A stretch of 64,000 bases of DNA from Bacteroidota bacterium (GCA_017303905.1 JAFLBH010000003.1:186001-250000), one strand, 5' to 3'; counted from the first letter of the stretch, positions 33,094 to 43,787 are shown. Numbers and translations: made by a program. Notes: generated from the sequence alone by a model not told the origin.

Positions 33094-33108
33094 ATTATGA
33101 TGAGTTTA

Positions 33109-36100
33109 TTAATCCACTCCTTTTTGTCGGATTAAGTTGGTTACATGTCCGATGTACTCATGAACAGTACCGCCTAAATCTTTCACCAGGATTCGGTAAA
33201 CATACACGCCTTGTTCAGCTAATTTAGTTGAACCTTTCACTGTACCATCCCAACCTTTGCGGAATTCATCGCTGGTAAAGATAATTTCACCCCAACGATC
33301 AAAGATGTACATCTTATAGTCATCTTCATCAATTCCTACACCTTTAGGCTGGAATGTATCGTTTAATCCATTCCCATCCGGCGTAAATACATTTGGAATA
33401 TACAAGGCATAGTCTGGAGTTATTTCTACAATTTGCATTGTTGTGTCCATACAGCCTTTATCATTGATTGCAACAAGATAAACCTGATAGGTTCCTGCTA
33501 ATTCATACACATGATCAGGATGCATAGCTGTTGTGTTATTGAATGGAGAATTATAATCACCAAAATCCCAGAAATAGCTCGATGCGCCTGTTGAAGTATT
33601 CGTAAAGTGAATTCCCGGATCCAGAATAGATGTCGATTGTGGACTTGGGAAGAAATCTGTTACAGGTACACCAAACACTTGAATGTAATTTTGATTTACA
33701 TATTCCATCTTACAACCAAATTGGTTGGTGATGTTTAATTGTACTGTATAAACACCCGGATCAGTATAAACATTATTAATCGGACTACCCGAACCTAAAC
33801 CATTTCCGAAACTCCAGTTTAGAACATCTGTTGTTGATGTTCCTATAGCACTAAAGTTCACACTTAGAGGTGCACATCCTGAAGTTACATCGGCAGTAAT
33901 TGTACCACTCGGCAATGGATTCACATCCAAGGTATATAACGCAACCGCATTTGGAACTGAACATCCATCACTAATCGTTAATGTATAAATATTAGGTGTG
34001 GTTGCATAATTTGCCTGAACATTAATGTTTGATGAAGTTGACCCATTACTCCAGTTGTAAGTGTAAGGACCTCCATTACCCGGACTAGCTACTTGTGCAC
34101 TAAATGAAGCCATAGCTCCATCACACTTGGTAACCGCATAACCGGTAGCCGTTAATTGTGGTAATACATTAACGATAATTGTTTTCGGTGATGTTGTACA
34201 ATTGTTGATATCCGTTAAAAATACTTGATAAGACGCGCTGCTGGTCGGATTCACAGCATGAGGACCACCGCCAACCAAAGTGCTTGGAGTCCAGCTATAC
34301 GTATATGGAGTAGTTCCACCCGAACCTGCCGCAAATATTTGCGCAGATTGTCCGTAACAAATCGTTTGATTCGCGCTCACATTTAACAATAACTGATTAG
34401 GCTGAATCACATTAACTACACCACTTACAGTACAACCATATGCATCGGTTACTGTTGCAGAATAAACACCAGCTCCAACACCATTCACAGTTTGTGTAGT
34501 AGATGCAGAAGGATTATTCCAATTAAATGTATATGGAGCTGTACCTGATGTAAAAGTAATTGACATTGCACCATTTTGCTGACCAAAACACAATGGAGCT
34601 GTATAGTTCATTGCCGCTAATACAGGTCCTGGTGCGTTAGGTACTGTTACTGATTGCGTAATGATACAACCGTTAGCATCTGTAATAATACAACTCCAGG
34701 TATTTGCTGCCATACCGGTTGCAACTGAAGTATTTTGAGGTGTTGGTGTATTCCAGTTATAATTATAACCAGGTGTACCTCCATTCACTGTAACTGTTGC
34801 ACTACCATTTGCGTTTCCGCAAGTAGCTGGAGTAGCTGTTGCAGCAGATGTTAACTGAGTTGGTTGTGTTACAATATATACACCGCTCACAGAACAAGAC
34901 TTAGTATCAGTCACTGTTAAACTATAAGTACCGGCAGGTAAATTAGTAATAATCGGATTAGCTGGTTGTGCCGGACTCCATGTGATAGAATAAGCAGGAG
35001 ATCCACCGATTATTGTTGTATTAACTTGACCTGAATTATTATTAAAGCAACTTAAATTAGTTACAGAGAAGCTGCTTATTTGTAATGGATTTGGTTGAGA
35101 AATATTTACTGTTTGTGAAGTTGTACAACCATTAGCGTCGCTAACAGCACATGTGTAAATGCCAGGACCCATACTTACGGCCACTGATGAACTTTGAGAA
35201 CTTGGTGTCCAAGTGTAATTATAAGCCGGAGTACCTCCATTAACTAACATTGTAGCAGTTCCATTATTAGCACCTGAACATGTTACCATCGTCACATTAG
35301 AAATTGCACTCACCAATAATGTTGGCTGTGTAATATTAACAGAGGCTGAAGCAACACATCCCGCACCGTCGGTAATTGTTATGGAGTGTAATCCTGCAGG
35401 TAAATTATTTACGTTAGCCACCGTTTGTGCTAAATGCGACCATAAGATACTAATTGTACCTACCCCACCAGAAATACTTACGTTAGCAGAACCATTGCTT
35501 CCACCAAAACAAGAAACCGGTGTTGTTGCAGTAACAACCACTGAAGGGCCTGCGATATCATTAATTAAAGCGACGCCCGAAGCGGTACATCCATTCGCAT
35601 CAGTTACAGTTACTGTATATGAACCTGCAACTACGTTATTAATACATGAATTTGTAAATAAAGGATTACCTGTCCATTGATAAGTATAACCTCCTGCACC
35701 ACCACCGGCAACAACACAAGCATTACCATTAGCTTGTGTACAGTTTGAATTACTTGCACTAACCACTGCCGTTAAAGCAGCAGGTTGCGTAATCAACGCT
35801 GTTTGAGTTGTGATACAACCTAAGTTATCTGTAATTTGAATGGTGTGAGTACCCGGAGGTAAATTATTTACACTTGAAGCATTATTAAGTGTAGGTAACC
35901 ATAAGAAAGTATATGGACCAGTACCACCGCTATAAGCAACGTTACCTGTACCATTGTTTAATCCGTTACATGTGACGTTAGCAGTTGTTAAAGTAGATTG
36001 CAATGCTGCAGGTTGTGTTACAGTTGCAATTGCATTAGCAGTACAACCCATTGCATCTGTAATAACAGCCGTATAAGTTCCGGCAGTTAAATTGTTCACT

Positions 36101-39100
36101 GTAGAACCGCTACCTCCTGTTGGTAACCAGCTATAAGTATAAGCAGGTGTTCCGCCGGCAGGTGCCACTGTTGCAAAACCATCGTTATAACCGGCGCAAC
36201 TTGCATTGCCGATTCCGGTAATACTAGCAGTTAATTGTGTAGGCTGCGTAATAATAACTGAAGCAGAAGCTGTACATCCATTTAAATCGGTTGCAACCAT
36301 GCTATAAGTACCAGGACAAAGATTTGTAATGTTTTGTGTAGTTAATGGGGCCGGTCCGCCTGTCCAGAAATAAACCACCGCACCAATTGCATTCGATGTT
36401 GTAGCATTAGCCATACCATTACAAGCACCGAAACAAGTCACATTTGTACCCGTTACTGCAGCACTCATTTGAGCCGGATTAATTAAAGTTACAGAAGCCG
36501 TGGCAATACAACCGTTAGCATCTGTTACGGTTACAATGTGATTACCCGGACCTAATCCTGTTGGATTAGACACGGTAGATCCTGAAGGAACCCAAGCATA
36601 ATTATATGCTGCTGTTCCTCCTAATACACCTGCATTAGCTGTACCATTGGTTGCATTAAAACATAAAGGATTTGTGCCTGAAGCAGTAACTGTTAACGCT
36701 GGTGGCTGAGTTATGGTAACACTTGTAGATGAAATACAACCATTATTATCAGTTACAGTAGCTGTATAAACACCCGCTTGTAAATTGGTTGCAGTTCCTG
36801 TTACTTGTCCGTTACTCCATAAATAAATATATGGAGTTGCTCCACCGGTAACAGTGGTTGTTGCTATACCATTATTTCCACCGAAGCAACTTACATTTGT
36901 TTGAGTTGCTAAGGAAATTGTAGGTCCTGAAGTATTAGGAATTGTTGCCGCCGCAGTAGTAATACATCCTGCTGCATCAGCTACTGTAATGGTATAAGTA
37001 CCCGCTACTACACCACCTAAAGTAGCTCCTGTTGCAGAAGTACTCCAAGTATAACTATAAGCAGGAGTTCCACCCGTTGCTGAAACAGTTGCCGAACCAT
37101 TAGCTTGTCCGCAATTTGCAGGAGTAACAGTTGAAGTAACTGTTACAGAAGTTGGTTGAGTTACAGTTGCAGATGTTACTGCGGTACATCCTTTAGAATC
37201 TGTTACAGTTACACTATAAACACCGGCAGGTAAATTAGAAGAAGTTGCTGTAGTTGCTCCTCCCGGAGCCCATAAATATGTTAAAGGAGGTGTACCGCCA
37301 CCGTTATAGATTGCAGTAGCTGATCCATTCGATCCGTTAAAACAACTTACTGCCACAGTACCTGTCATTATATCTAAAGCACCAGGCTCGGTTAATGTAC
37401 CAGCTACTGATGAAGTACATCCAAAAGCATCCGTTAAGGTAACAGTATACGTTCCGGCACCTAATCCCGTTGCTGTCTGTGTATTCTGACCGTTACTCCA
37501 ACTATAGCTGATTGGTGCCGACATAGCGCCGGTAAATCCTGCTGTCATTGTACCATTGGTAAATCCGTTACAACTTGGATTAACGCTTCCTGAAATCACA
37601 GCGGTTCCACCTGGTGTAGAGTTAATAACTGCTACAGCTGTTGCTGTACAAGAATTAACATCAGTAACTGTTACAGTATATGTTCCTGCTACAACAGGAT
37701 TGGTTTGTGCAGCAGTTCCACCACCACTTGACCAGTTGTAAGTATAAGCAGGACTGCCACCTGATACAGAAACAGAAGCAGTACCATTTGCAGCTGTACA
37801 ATTTGCATTACTACTATTAACAGTTAATGTCATGCCCGGAGGCTGAGTCACTTGAACTGATTGGGTTAATGTACAATTATTAAAATCTTGAATAGTTACG
37901 TTATAAACTCCTGAAGAAACTCCTGCAAATGTATTACCAACTTGGAATGGTCCGCCATTTAAAGAGAACTGATATGGACTTGTTCCACCTCCACCGGTTC
38001 CTGTAATTGAACCGTTAGAACCTCCACTACATAAAGGTGGTACAGAAGATAATGTTAAAGTGAGTGCGGTTGGTTGTGTGATATTGACACTAACGGTCGT
38101 TACACATCCTGCAGCATCTTTCACATTCACAACATAAGCGCCCTGAGCAAGGTTAGTGTAAACACCTGTACCACTTGTAATGTTACCAGGAGTTAAAGTA
38201 TAACTATATCCCGGAGTACCACCGGCTGTATTGATTGTAAATGTTCCATTAGTACCACCAAAACAAGTTACATTCGTTTGACCTGCTAAGTTAGAAACAG
38301 GACTTCCTGTGTTACCCACAACATAATTAATTGCAACCGTGCAACTATTCGCATCTCTAACAATTACTGTGTATGAACCTGCCGTTAAACTTCCAACGAA
38401 GTTGTTTGTACTGAATGGCCCTCCATTAAATGAATATTGATACGGAGCTAAACCTCCGGTAACCGCTGTAACAGTAGCGCTACCGTTAGCATTACCACAA
38501 GCAGCATTGGTTGTAACTACAGTTCCTGCAGTAGGGCCGGTTACTGTACCAATATTAAACGTAGTTTGGAATGTACAACCATTTAAATCACGCACCAATA
38601 CAGTATGAGTACCGGCTGTTAAAGCTCCGGTTACACTTCCAGTACTAACACCATTTACTGAAAAAGTGTAAGCTGGAGAACCACCTGTTACACCTGTTAT
38701 CGACATACTTCCGGCAGTACCTAAACAAGTAGCAGGAGAAGTAGTTAATGTAATTGCAGTTGGACCGGCAGCGTTAGCAAGTACAACAGTCTTAACGAAA
38801 GTACAACCTTTGCTATCAATAACACCAATAGTATAAGTTCCGGGACCAAGGTTTGTTAACGGAGGTGAAGTTGAATAAGCACCACCGTTTACATTATAAG
38901 AGAAAGTTGGTGTACCACCGGTAACACCACCTAAGGTAATACTTCCGTTATTACTTCCGCATGTTGGATTTATAGATGTAGTAGCTAATGCGGTTATAAC
39001 AGGTGAATTGACAATCGTAGTTGTAAGAGTTACTGTACAACCAAAGTTATTTACCATGGTTACATTGTAATTCCCAGCTCCCAATCCCGTTGCTGTTTGA

Positions 39101-40473
39101 GTTGGTATAGCAGTACCATTAACAGAATATCCTGTTACAGTTTGTCCTGCTCCACTCGTATTTGTAATAACAATACTTCCGTTATTTAAACCGCAAGTTG
39201 CATTACTAGGCGTAAGTACACCTGTAGGTTGAGGGTTAACCACAACGACTCGAGTGGCCGTTCCAACACAACCTCCATTATTAATAGTGTGTGTTACGGT
39301 ATATGTTCCCGGCGTTGTGAAAACAGCCGGACCGTAGTTAGCAGTAAATCCTGTTGGCGGTGCACCTGCGGCAGGATTAAAAGCATAGGTATGAGTACCC
39401 GCTGCTGTTGTCGCGTTGAAATTAAAACTATTTCCTTGTAAACATTGTGTACCGGTTGGAACAGTAAATGCAGGATTTATAGCACCAATGGTTATATTAG
39501 TTGTGACGACATTGGTACAACTTCCAATTGCGACCGTATGCGAAATAGTATAAACGCCGGCATTGGCAAAAGTCATCGAAGGGTTTGCTGAATTGACCGT
39601 TGTGACCGTAACACCGGCAGCAGGTGTTGCAGCCCATGTATGTGACACCCCGGCTGTACCCGTATGATTAAAGTTTACAGGAACACCTGTACATCCGGTT
39701 GAGTTAACAGGTGTAAATGCGGCACTAACGGCCGGCACCACTGTTACTTGAAGAGTTTTGGTTAGTACATTACAAGGCGTGGTGACAGTTGCCGAATAAG
39801 TTGTTGTAGCCGCAGGACAGACGACGACAGAATTTAATGTAGAACCTCCAGGTGACCAAAGTACACTTGCACCTGCTCCACAACCACCGGAAATACTATT
39901 TACACTTAATGTTGAACAACCCGGAGAACAGAACAATGTTGGACTGGCAACTACGTTAAAGTTTAACGGAACAAAAACACCCGGAACAACAAAAGAAGAA
40001 GGTGTTGTCCAAGGACCTACCGTATTAGTACCTGAAACCCACTCACGCGCAGAGAAAAAATAAGTTTGTCCCGGACACAAACCGGTATAAGGAATGGTTA
40101 CAGGATGATATGGTTCAGTAGTACATTGATCAGGCCATGAACTCGCTATGTTGTAATTAGGAACATTTAATAAGGCATTATACCATGGAAAGTTAGCGTA
40201 AGTAACTCCAGGACCTGCCCAGTTTAATAAGTTTGTTTGCATGGTTGCAGGCGGCGTACCCGTTAATTGACCCGCTGTACAACGCAACTCAACTTGTAAC
40301 CAATAAGGACCTCCACCGCACGTAGCAGCATTGGAACTCGCAGTAAAAGTTAAAGCCGTTGCACCAACAGTAAATGAAGGATTCACTAAAGCCATACCAT
40401 GACTGGCGAATGAAGATTTTGAAACGACGAATGATAAAAGTAATGCTAAACTGAAATAAAAAAAATTTCTCAT
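33109..40473 (-). CDS. Giant SprB-repeat surface adhesin with gliding-motility-type C-terminal domain
   Basis: The start at 40473 gives a clean signal peptide (MRNFFYFSLALLLSFVVSKSSFA); the frame stays open to 40560 without one, so that extension is rejected. The mature chain of about 2,430 residues begins with a fibronectin/PKD-like region and then about 21 SprB-type repeats of roughly 75-85 residues, each with a CxxxNG core (CFGGSNG, CGNANG and so on) and GTYTVTVTDxxGC. PKD-like domains follow near the end (YFWDFGDYNS), then the CHU_C gliding-motility domain (IPNVFTPDGNGLNDTFQPKG, FDRWGEIIF) used for T9SS secretion. SprB in Flavobacterium johnsoniae is the mobile gliding adhesin; whether this cell glides is unknown. 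It is monocistronic. Confidence 0.92.
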   Translation of the reverse strand: MRNFFYFSLALLLSFVVSKSSFASHGMALVNPSFTVGATALTFTASSNAATCGGGPYWLQVELRCTAGQLTGTPPATMQTNLLNWAGPGVTYANFPWYNALLNVPNYNIASSWPDQCTTEPYHPVTIPYTGLCPGQTYFFSAREWVSGTNTVGPWTTPSSFVVPGVFVPLNFNVVASPTLFCSPGCSTLSVNSISGGCGAGASVLWSPGGSTLNSVVVCPAATTTYSATVTTPCNVLTKTLQVTVVPAVSAAFTPVNSTGCTGVPVNFNHTGTAGVSHTWAATPAAGVTVTTVNSANPSMTFANAGVYTISHTVAIGSCTNVVTTNITIGAINPAFTVPTGTQCLQGNSFNFNATTAAGTHTYAFNPAAGAPPTGFTANYGPAVFTTPGTYTVTHTINNGGCVGTATRVVVVNPQPTGVLTPSNATCGLNNGSIVITNTSGAGQTVTGYSVNGTAIPTQTATGLGAGNYNVTMVNNFGCTVTLTTTIVNSPVITALATTSINPTCGSNNGSITLGGVTGGTPTFSYNVNGGAYSTSPPLTNLGPGTYTIGVIDSKGCTFVKTVVLANAAGPTAITLTTSPATCLGTAGSMSITGVTGGSPAYTFSVNGVSTGSVTGALTAGTHTVLVRDLNGCTFQTTFNIGTVTGPTAGTVVTTNAACGNANGSATVTAVTGGLAPYQYSFNGGPFSTNNFVGSLTAGSYTVIVRDANSCTVAINYVVGNTGSPVSNLAGQTNVTCFGGTNGTFTINTAGGTPGYSYTLTPGNITSGTGVYTNLAQGAYVVNVKDAAGCVTTVSVNITQPTALTLTLSSVPPLCSGGSNGSITGTGGGGTSPYQFSLNGGPFQVGNTFAGVSSGVYNVTIQDFNNCTLTQSVQVTQPPGMTLTVNSSNANCTAANGTASVSVSGGSPAYTYNWSSGGGTAAQTNPVVAGTYTVTVTDVNSCTATAVAVINSTPGGTAVISGSVNPSCNGFTNGTMTAGFTGAMSAPISYSWSNGQNTQTATGLGAGTYTVTLTDAFGCTSSVAGTLTEPGALDIMTGTVAVSCFNGSNGSATAIYNGGGTPPLTYLWAPGGATTATSSNLPAGVYSVTVTDSKGCTAVTSATVTQPTSVTVTSTVTPANCGQANGSATVSATGGTPAYSYTWSTSATGATLGGVVAGTYTITVADAAGCITTAAATIPNTSGPTISLATQTNVSCFGGNNGIATTTVTGGATPYIYLWSNGQVTGTATNLQAGVYTATVTDNNGCISSTSVTITQPPALTVTASGTNPLCFNATNGTANAGVLGGTAAYNYAWVPSGSTVSNPTGLGPGNHIVTVTDANGCIATASVTLINPAQMSAAVTGTNVTCFGACNGMANATTSNAIGAVVYFWTGGPAPLTTQNITNLCPGTYSMVATDLNGCTASASVIITQPTQLTASITGIGNASCAGYNDGFATVAPAGGTPAYTYSWLPTGGSGSTVNNLTAGTYTAVITDAMGCTANAIATVTQPAALQSTLTTANVTCNGLNNGTGNVAYSGGTGPYTFLWLPTLNNASSVNNLPPGTHTIQITDNLGCITTQTALITQPAALTAVVSASNSNCTQANGNACVVAGGGAGGYTYQWTGNPLFTNSCINNVVAGSYTVTVTDANGCTASGVALINDIAGPSVVVTATTPVSCFGGSNGSANVSISGGVGTISILWSHLAQTVANVNNLPAGLHSITITDGAGCVASASVNITQPTLLVSAISNVTMVTCSGANNGTATMLVNGGTPAYNYTWTPSSQSSSVAVSMGPGIYTCAVSDANGCTTSQTVNISQPNPLQISSFSVTNLSCFNNNSGQVNTTIIGGSPAYSITWSPAQPANPIITNLPAGTYSLTVTDTKSCSVSGVYIVTQPTQLTSAATATPATCGNANGSATVTVNGGTPGYNYNWNTPTPQNTSVATGMAANTWSCIITDANGCIITQSVTVPNAPGPVLAAMNYTAPLCFGQQNGAMSITFTSGTAPYTFNWNNPSASTTQTVNGVGAGVYSATVTDAYGCTVSGVVNVIQPNQLLLNVSANQTICYGQSAQIFAAGSGGTTPYTYSWTPSTLVGGGPHAVNPTSSASYQVFLTDINNCTTSPKTIIVNVLPQLTATGYAVTKCDGAMASFSAQVASPGNGGPYTYNWSNGSTSSNINVQANYATTPNIYTLTISDGCSVPNAVALYTLDVNPLPSGTITADVTSGCAPLSVNFSAIGTSTTDVLNWSFGNGLGSGSPINNVYTDPGVYTVQLNITNQFGCKMEYVNQNYIQVFGVPVTDFFPSPQSTSILDPGIHFTNTSTGASSYFWDFGDYNSPFNNTTAMHPDHVYELAGTYQVYLVAINDKGCMDTTMQIVEITPDYALYIPNVFTPDGNGLNDTFQPKGVGIDEDDYKMYIFDRWGEIIFTSDEFRKGWDGTVKGSTKLAEQGVYVYRILVKDLGGTVHEYIGHVTNLIRQKGVD

Positions 40474-40508
40474 GGGGTTGATAATCAATATTGATGTATG
40501 CAAGATGG

Positions 40509-40516
40509 CAAAATTA
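40509..40516 (-). promoter_or_regulatory. -7 promoter element for the giant adhesin gene
   Basis: The minus strand reads TAATTTTG, 35 nt upstream of the predicted ATG at 40473. The position supports that start rather than the upstream open frame. Confidence 0.45.
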
Positions 40517-40628
40517 CTTGAGGTTAGGAAGATACTCGCTAATTTAAGCCCATCATTCACTCATTCAGTATTTTAAGAATAAAGGATTGTTCAATAAATG
40601 TTAATAAAATAGAGCTCTACAAACGGTT

Positions 40629-41543
40629 CTATTTTACGTTTTGAGGGGCACCCCCCTTTTTGGACATAAGAAACCTAAAAGGATAAAGAGTTTGTCCTAT
40701 AAATGAGTTTGGAATGCTTTTTTGATCCGGAATTCCTAAAATGGGCTTCTTGTCCTTAGGCAAGTAAAAATAACCGAACAATAAATCCCAAATATTTAAT
40801 ATGCTGGCGTAATTGACGCCATGTTCACGCGGGATATTTTTTGCATGATGCCACATATGTGTTTCCGGAGTATTAATTATATAATTAAAAAAGCCCCAAT
40901 TTATTTTCACGTTCATATGCGTGAAAAATCCCCAAACGTTTTGAACAGTGATTTGAAATAAAAAATAATCGGCCACGGAATAACCTACCATAGCGAACGG
41001 AATATAAATTAAAGGCTTGAAAACAAACATTTCTACAAAATGAAAATGTCTGGTTGAACCGGCACCCAACTCTTCTTGTGCATGATGTATTTTATGAAAT
41101 GCCCATAGAAAATCAAATTTATGTAATAGAAAATGTGCCCAGTACTCCATGAAATCCTGAAACAAAAACATTATGAAAACCTGCAGAATCGGATTCCAAT
41201 TTGTAATGTCAACTACTTTTAAAGAATGAATATCAAACAAACCGAGCAGCTTAAATAAAATCAATTCAGTTACAGCGCATAAACCAAATAAACCAATGAT
41301 GTAAATTATGACATCATTAAATAATACATAAAAAGTGTCTAACCAAAAGCCCTTTCGGCTCAAAACACCATGCTTCCTTTGTTTTGGCAATATAATTTCT
41401 AGAAAAAAACAAAGCGAATAAGCTATGAGCACACAGTAATAAACATTATCAAAGGACGGATTTTTTAACTGATGAATAGTGTAGTTGTAAACAAGTTTTG
41501 TTTGTTCAACGAAAGTGGTAGCTATCTCATTAAAAAGTGCCAA
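40629..41543 (-). CDS. Sterol desaturase/fatty acid hydroxylase superfamily protein
   Basis: These membrane di-iron enzymes hydroxylate or desaturate lipids using histidine clusters. The 304-residue protein has four or more membrane helices and the three His boxes: HFLLHKFDFLWAFHKIHH, then HFHFVEM, and ETHMWHHAKNIPREHGVNY. Bacterial relatives modify hopanoids, carotenoids or lipid acyl chains; the substrate here is not known. The start is TTG at 41543, six nt downstream of the SBBP gene's stop on the same strand, so the two probably share a message. I see no alternative ATG close by. Confidence 0.85.
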   Translation of the reverse strand: MALFNEIATTFVEQTKLVYNYTIHQLKNPSFDNVYYCVLIAYSLCFFLEIILPKQRKHGVLSRKGFWLDTFYVLFNDVIIYIIGLFGLCAVTELILFKLLGLFDIHSLKVVDITNWNPILQVFIMFLFQDFMEYWAHFLLHKFDFLWAFHKIHHAQEELGAGSTRHFHFVEMFVFKPLIYIPFAMVGYSVADYFLFQITVQNVWGFFTHMNVKINWGFFNYIINTPETHMWHHAKNIPREHGVNYASILNIWDLLFGYFYLPKDKKPILGIPDQKSIPNSFIGQTLYPFRFLMSKKGGAPQNVK

Positions 41544-41549
41544 ATAAAT

Positions 41550-43232
41550 TTACTCTACTATAAATTTAAATTTCTGTGTTTGCCGACCGTTATGATTCGT
41601 GACATTTATAACATATAAACCAGAAGACAATTCCGAAACATCAATGTTTTTTTGCATGAAAATCTCTCCACTTTTTAACTGCTTTCCTGTGATATCATAA
41701 ATTTCATACTTAAACTGCTCGTTACAATTTGATTTATACAACAATAAATCTGATTCATAATTATAGGAAGTAAACCCATGACAACTGCTTAATTCCGAAG
41801 AAAAACCAAACCCGGTATTGATACTTCCCACTGTTTTGCAAGTAATAAATGCATCCTCCGTTCCGTTAAATATGTTTTGATATGGCGTTGACGAAACAGG
41901 ATAATCAGCACTGCTGGTTGAGCCCGCTAACACAATTTTGTCTTTACTAAACGAAGCAATGTCGTGAGGAGTTTCCGCAGAAGTACCTCCAACATAGGTT
42001 GACCAAAATGGAATTCCTGTTGTAGAAAGTTTTATTACTGCTGCATCTCCACTCCCGTTATTTAGCGTTGTACTGCCTACTCCCATCATCGGGAAATTCG
42101 TGCTTTGCGTATTTAATAAAACAACTAATTCCTTATTGTTATTGATATGCATTCGCGTTAAAAAATCATTTGAAGATCCTCCTAAAAAAGTACTCCATTG
42201 CATAGCGCCGGTTGGTGATAAACTTAAACAGTAACAGTCGTTTTGTCCTGATTTTACCGATTGATAGGCACCCGGCGACGTGTAAAATGCAGCGCTATTT
42301 GTATGCCCACTGATATAAATGAAATTATTATTGTCTGTAGCTACTCCGTAGGCATCATCAGTTCCTGCATCTCCAATATAGGTTGAAAAAATACGTTGTC
42401 CGCTTGAATCCAATTTCAAAACATATACTTCCATCCCACCGTTTGTTGCAGGCTGATAACAGCCCGGACTTGTATTTAAATTAAAACTGAAAGAACCTCC
42501 TACTCCAATTATATTGCAGTTTTTATCCGTAGCAAGCGCGTGAATATCTTCGGCTCCGGAACCTCCGTAAAATGTACTGAATTTTAAATTTCCATTCTTA
42601 TTAAATCGCGCAACAAAAGCATCAGTAGCACCCGCCTGAAACTGCTGAAACGAATTTGTATTTGTATAGAGAGCATTACTGGTACTCGTTCCTCCTATGA
42701 TAATATTACTTAATGAATCTGTTATCACATCAAACGAAAAATCACCTTGACCAACTCCAAAATAGGTTAACCAAATCGGATTACCGGAGAGCGAAAATTT
42801 CCCTAAAAAACAATCGTAATTTCCATTGTTTGCAGACTGAAAACATCCTGGCGTTGTACTTAAATCAGTTCCATCGGTATAACCGCAAAAAACAATGGTA
42901 TTATCCTTACTATATGTTATTTTTTCGCCGCTATCAAAAGTTGAAGTTCCTAAATAGGTACACCAAATCAAACTTCCGCAAGAATCAAACTTTGCCAAAA
43001 ATGCCTCATAATTACCTTTTGCAGTTACTTGAAATGCTCCGGGTGTAACCGGTAAATCGGTATTGTAAGTATTACCTATTACATACACGTTTTTTTGCGG
43101 GTCAGTACATACGCCTCTTACCTCATCGTGTTGTAATTTTCCAAAAAAAGTAGAGTAATTTAGACATGGCTGAGAAAAAGACAGTCCTATAAAGCCAATC
43201 AAAAAAAACAGTATGAATACTTTTTTGAGCAT
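41550..43232 (-). CDS. Secreted SBBP beta-propeller protein with T9SS sorting domain
   Basis: The 560-residue protein has a signal peptide (LKKVFILFFLIGFIGLSFSQ) and then tandem SBBP-type beta-propeller repeats (about seven), each with motifs such as YLGTSTFDSGEKI, FYGGSGAEDIHA, YIGDAGTDDAYGVATD and the partner NFIYISGHTNS. The C-terminal 80 residues form a T9SS-type sorting domain (YEIYDITGKQLKSG.., LSSGLYVINVTN, final KFKFIVE), predicting export to the cell surface. SBBP proteins are widespread Bacteroidota surface proteins of unknown role. The sterol-desaturase-family gene follows after six bases. Confidence 0.85.
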   Translation of the reverse strand: MLKKVFILFFLIGFIGLSFSQPCLNYSTFFGKLQHDEVRGVCTDPQKNVYVIGNTYNTDLPVTPGAFQVTAKGNYEAFLAKFDSCGSLIWCTYLGTSTFDSGEKITYSKDNTIVFCGYTDGTDLSTTPGCFQSANNGNYDCFLGKFSLSGNPIWLTYFGVGQGDFSFDVITDSLSNIIIGGTSTSNALYTNTNSFQQFQAGATDAFVARFNKNGNLKFSTFYGGSGAEDIHALATDKNCNIIGVGGSFSFNLNTSPGCYQPATNGGMEVYVLKLDSSGQRIFSTYIGDAGTDDAYGVATDNNNFIYISGHTNSAAFYTSPGAYQSVKSGQNDCYCLSLSPTGAMQWSTFLGGSSNDFLTRMHINNNKELVVLLNTQSTNFPMMGVGSTTLNNGSGDAAVIKLSTTGIPFWSTYVGGTSAETPHDIASFSKDKIVLAGSTSSADYPVSSTPYQNIFNGTEDAFITCKTVGSINTGFGFSSELSSCHGFTSYNYESDLLLYKSNCNEQFKYEIYDITGKQLKSGEIFMQKNIDVSELSSGLYVINVTNHNGRQTQKFKFIVE

Positions 43233-43267
43233 GAAACAAGAAACATTGCCTGAAGCAACTTCTATAT

Positions 43268-43275
43268 CAAATATA
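43268..43275 (-). promoter_or_regulatory. -7 promoter element for the SBBP gene
   Basis: The minus strand reads TATATTTG, 35 nt before the start codon at 43232. The -33 box is not clear. Confidence 0.4.
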
Positions 43276-43317
43276 AATAATTATTAAGAATTAACATCTA
43301 CAGATATTTAAATGCTG

Positions 43318-43325
43318 TAGCTTTG
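43318..43325 (+). promoter_or_regulatory. -7 promoter element for the bacilliredoxin gene
   Basis: TAGCTTTG matches TAnnTTTG and is 31 nt before the ATG at 43357. It faces away from the SBBP promoter, so this 124-bp gap carries two divergent promoters. Confidence 0.45.
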
Positions 43326-43356
43326 TAGTATTAATCTAAATTTAATCCATTATAAT

Positions 43357-43767
43357 ATGTATCCAGAAGCATTAGTTAAACCAATGAAAGCGGAGTTAAC
43401 CTCTGTTGGATTTGAAGAATTATTAACCCCGGAAAACGTAGATAAATCCTTAAAGCAAGAAGGAACAGTTTTAGTAGTTGTAAATTCTGTATGCGGATGT
43501 GCCGCAGGCGCCGCTCGTCCGGGTGTGAAGTTAAGTCTTGCAAACGCAAAAAAACCATCAAAACTCACAACTGTATTTGCAGGTTTTGATACCGATGCAG
43601 TGGTTCAGGCGCGTAAGCATTTTGCACCTTATCCTCCATCATCACCTTGTATTGCATTATTCAAGAACGGTGAATTAGTTCATTTTGTAGAGCGTCACAA
43701 CATTGAAGGCTGTACTGCACAAATGATTGCCGACCATCTAAAAATGGTTTATGACGAATATTGTTAA
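43357..43767 (+). CDS. BrxA/BrxB-family bacilliredoxin
   Basis: Bacilliredoxins remove bacillithiol from S-bacillithiolated proteins. The 136-residue protein has the diagnostic CGC redox motif VVNSVCGCAAGAARPG (Cys46-Gly47-Cys48), PPSSPCIALFKNGELVHFVERHNIEG in the second half, and the normal thioredoxin-like length. Many Bacteroidota make bacillithiol, so the role is plausible, but no bsh genes are in the window. It appears to be monocistronic, with its own promoter and terminator. Confidence 0.92.
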   Translation: MYPEALVKPMKAELTSVGFEELLTPENVDKSLKQEGTVLVVVNSVCGCAAGAARPGVKLSLANAKKPSKLTTVFAGFDTDAVVQARKHFAPYPPSSPCIALFKNGELVHFVERHNIEGCTAQMIADHLKMVYDEYC

Positions 43768-43787
43768 TCAATAATCACTTTTTCTTT

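Noticed and set aside
33109..40473. CRISPR or tandem DNA array
   Set aside because: The periodicity is from about 21 protein repeats of 75-85 residues with varied DNA, not identical short repeats with spacers.
40474..40560. Upstream extension of the giant adhesin frame
   Set aside because: It lies ahead of the signal peptide and overlaps the promoter element TAATTTTG at 40509-40516.
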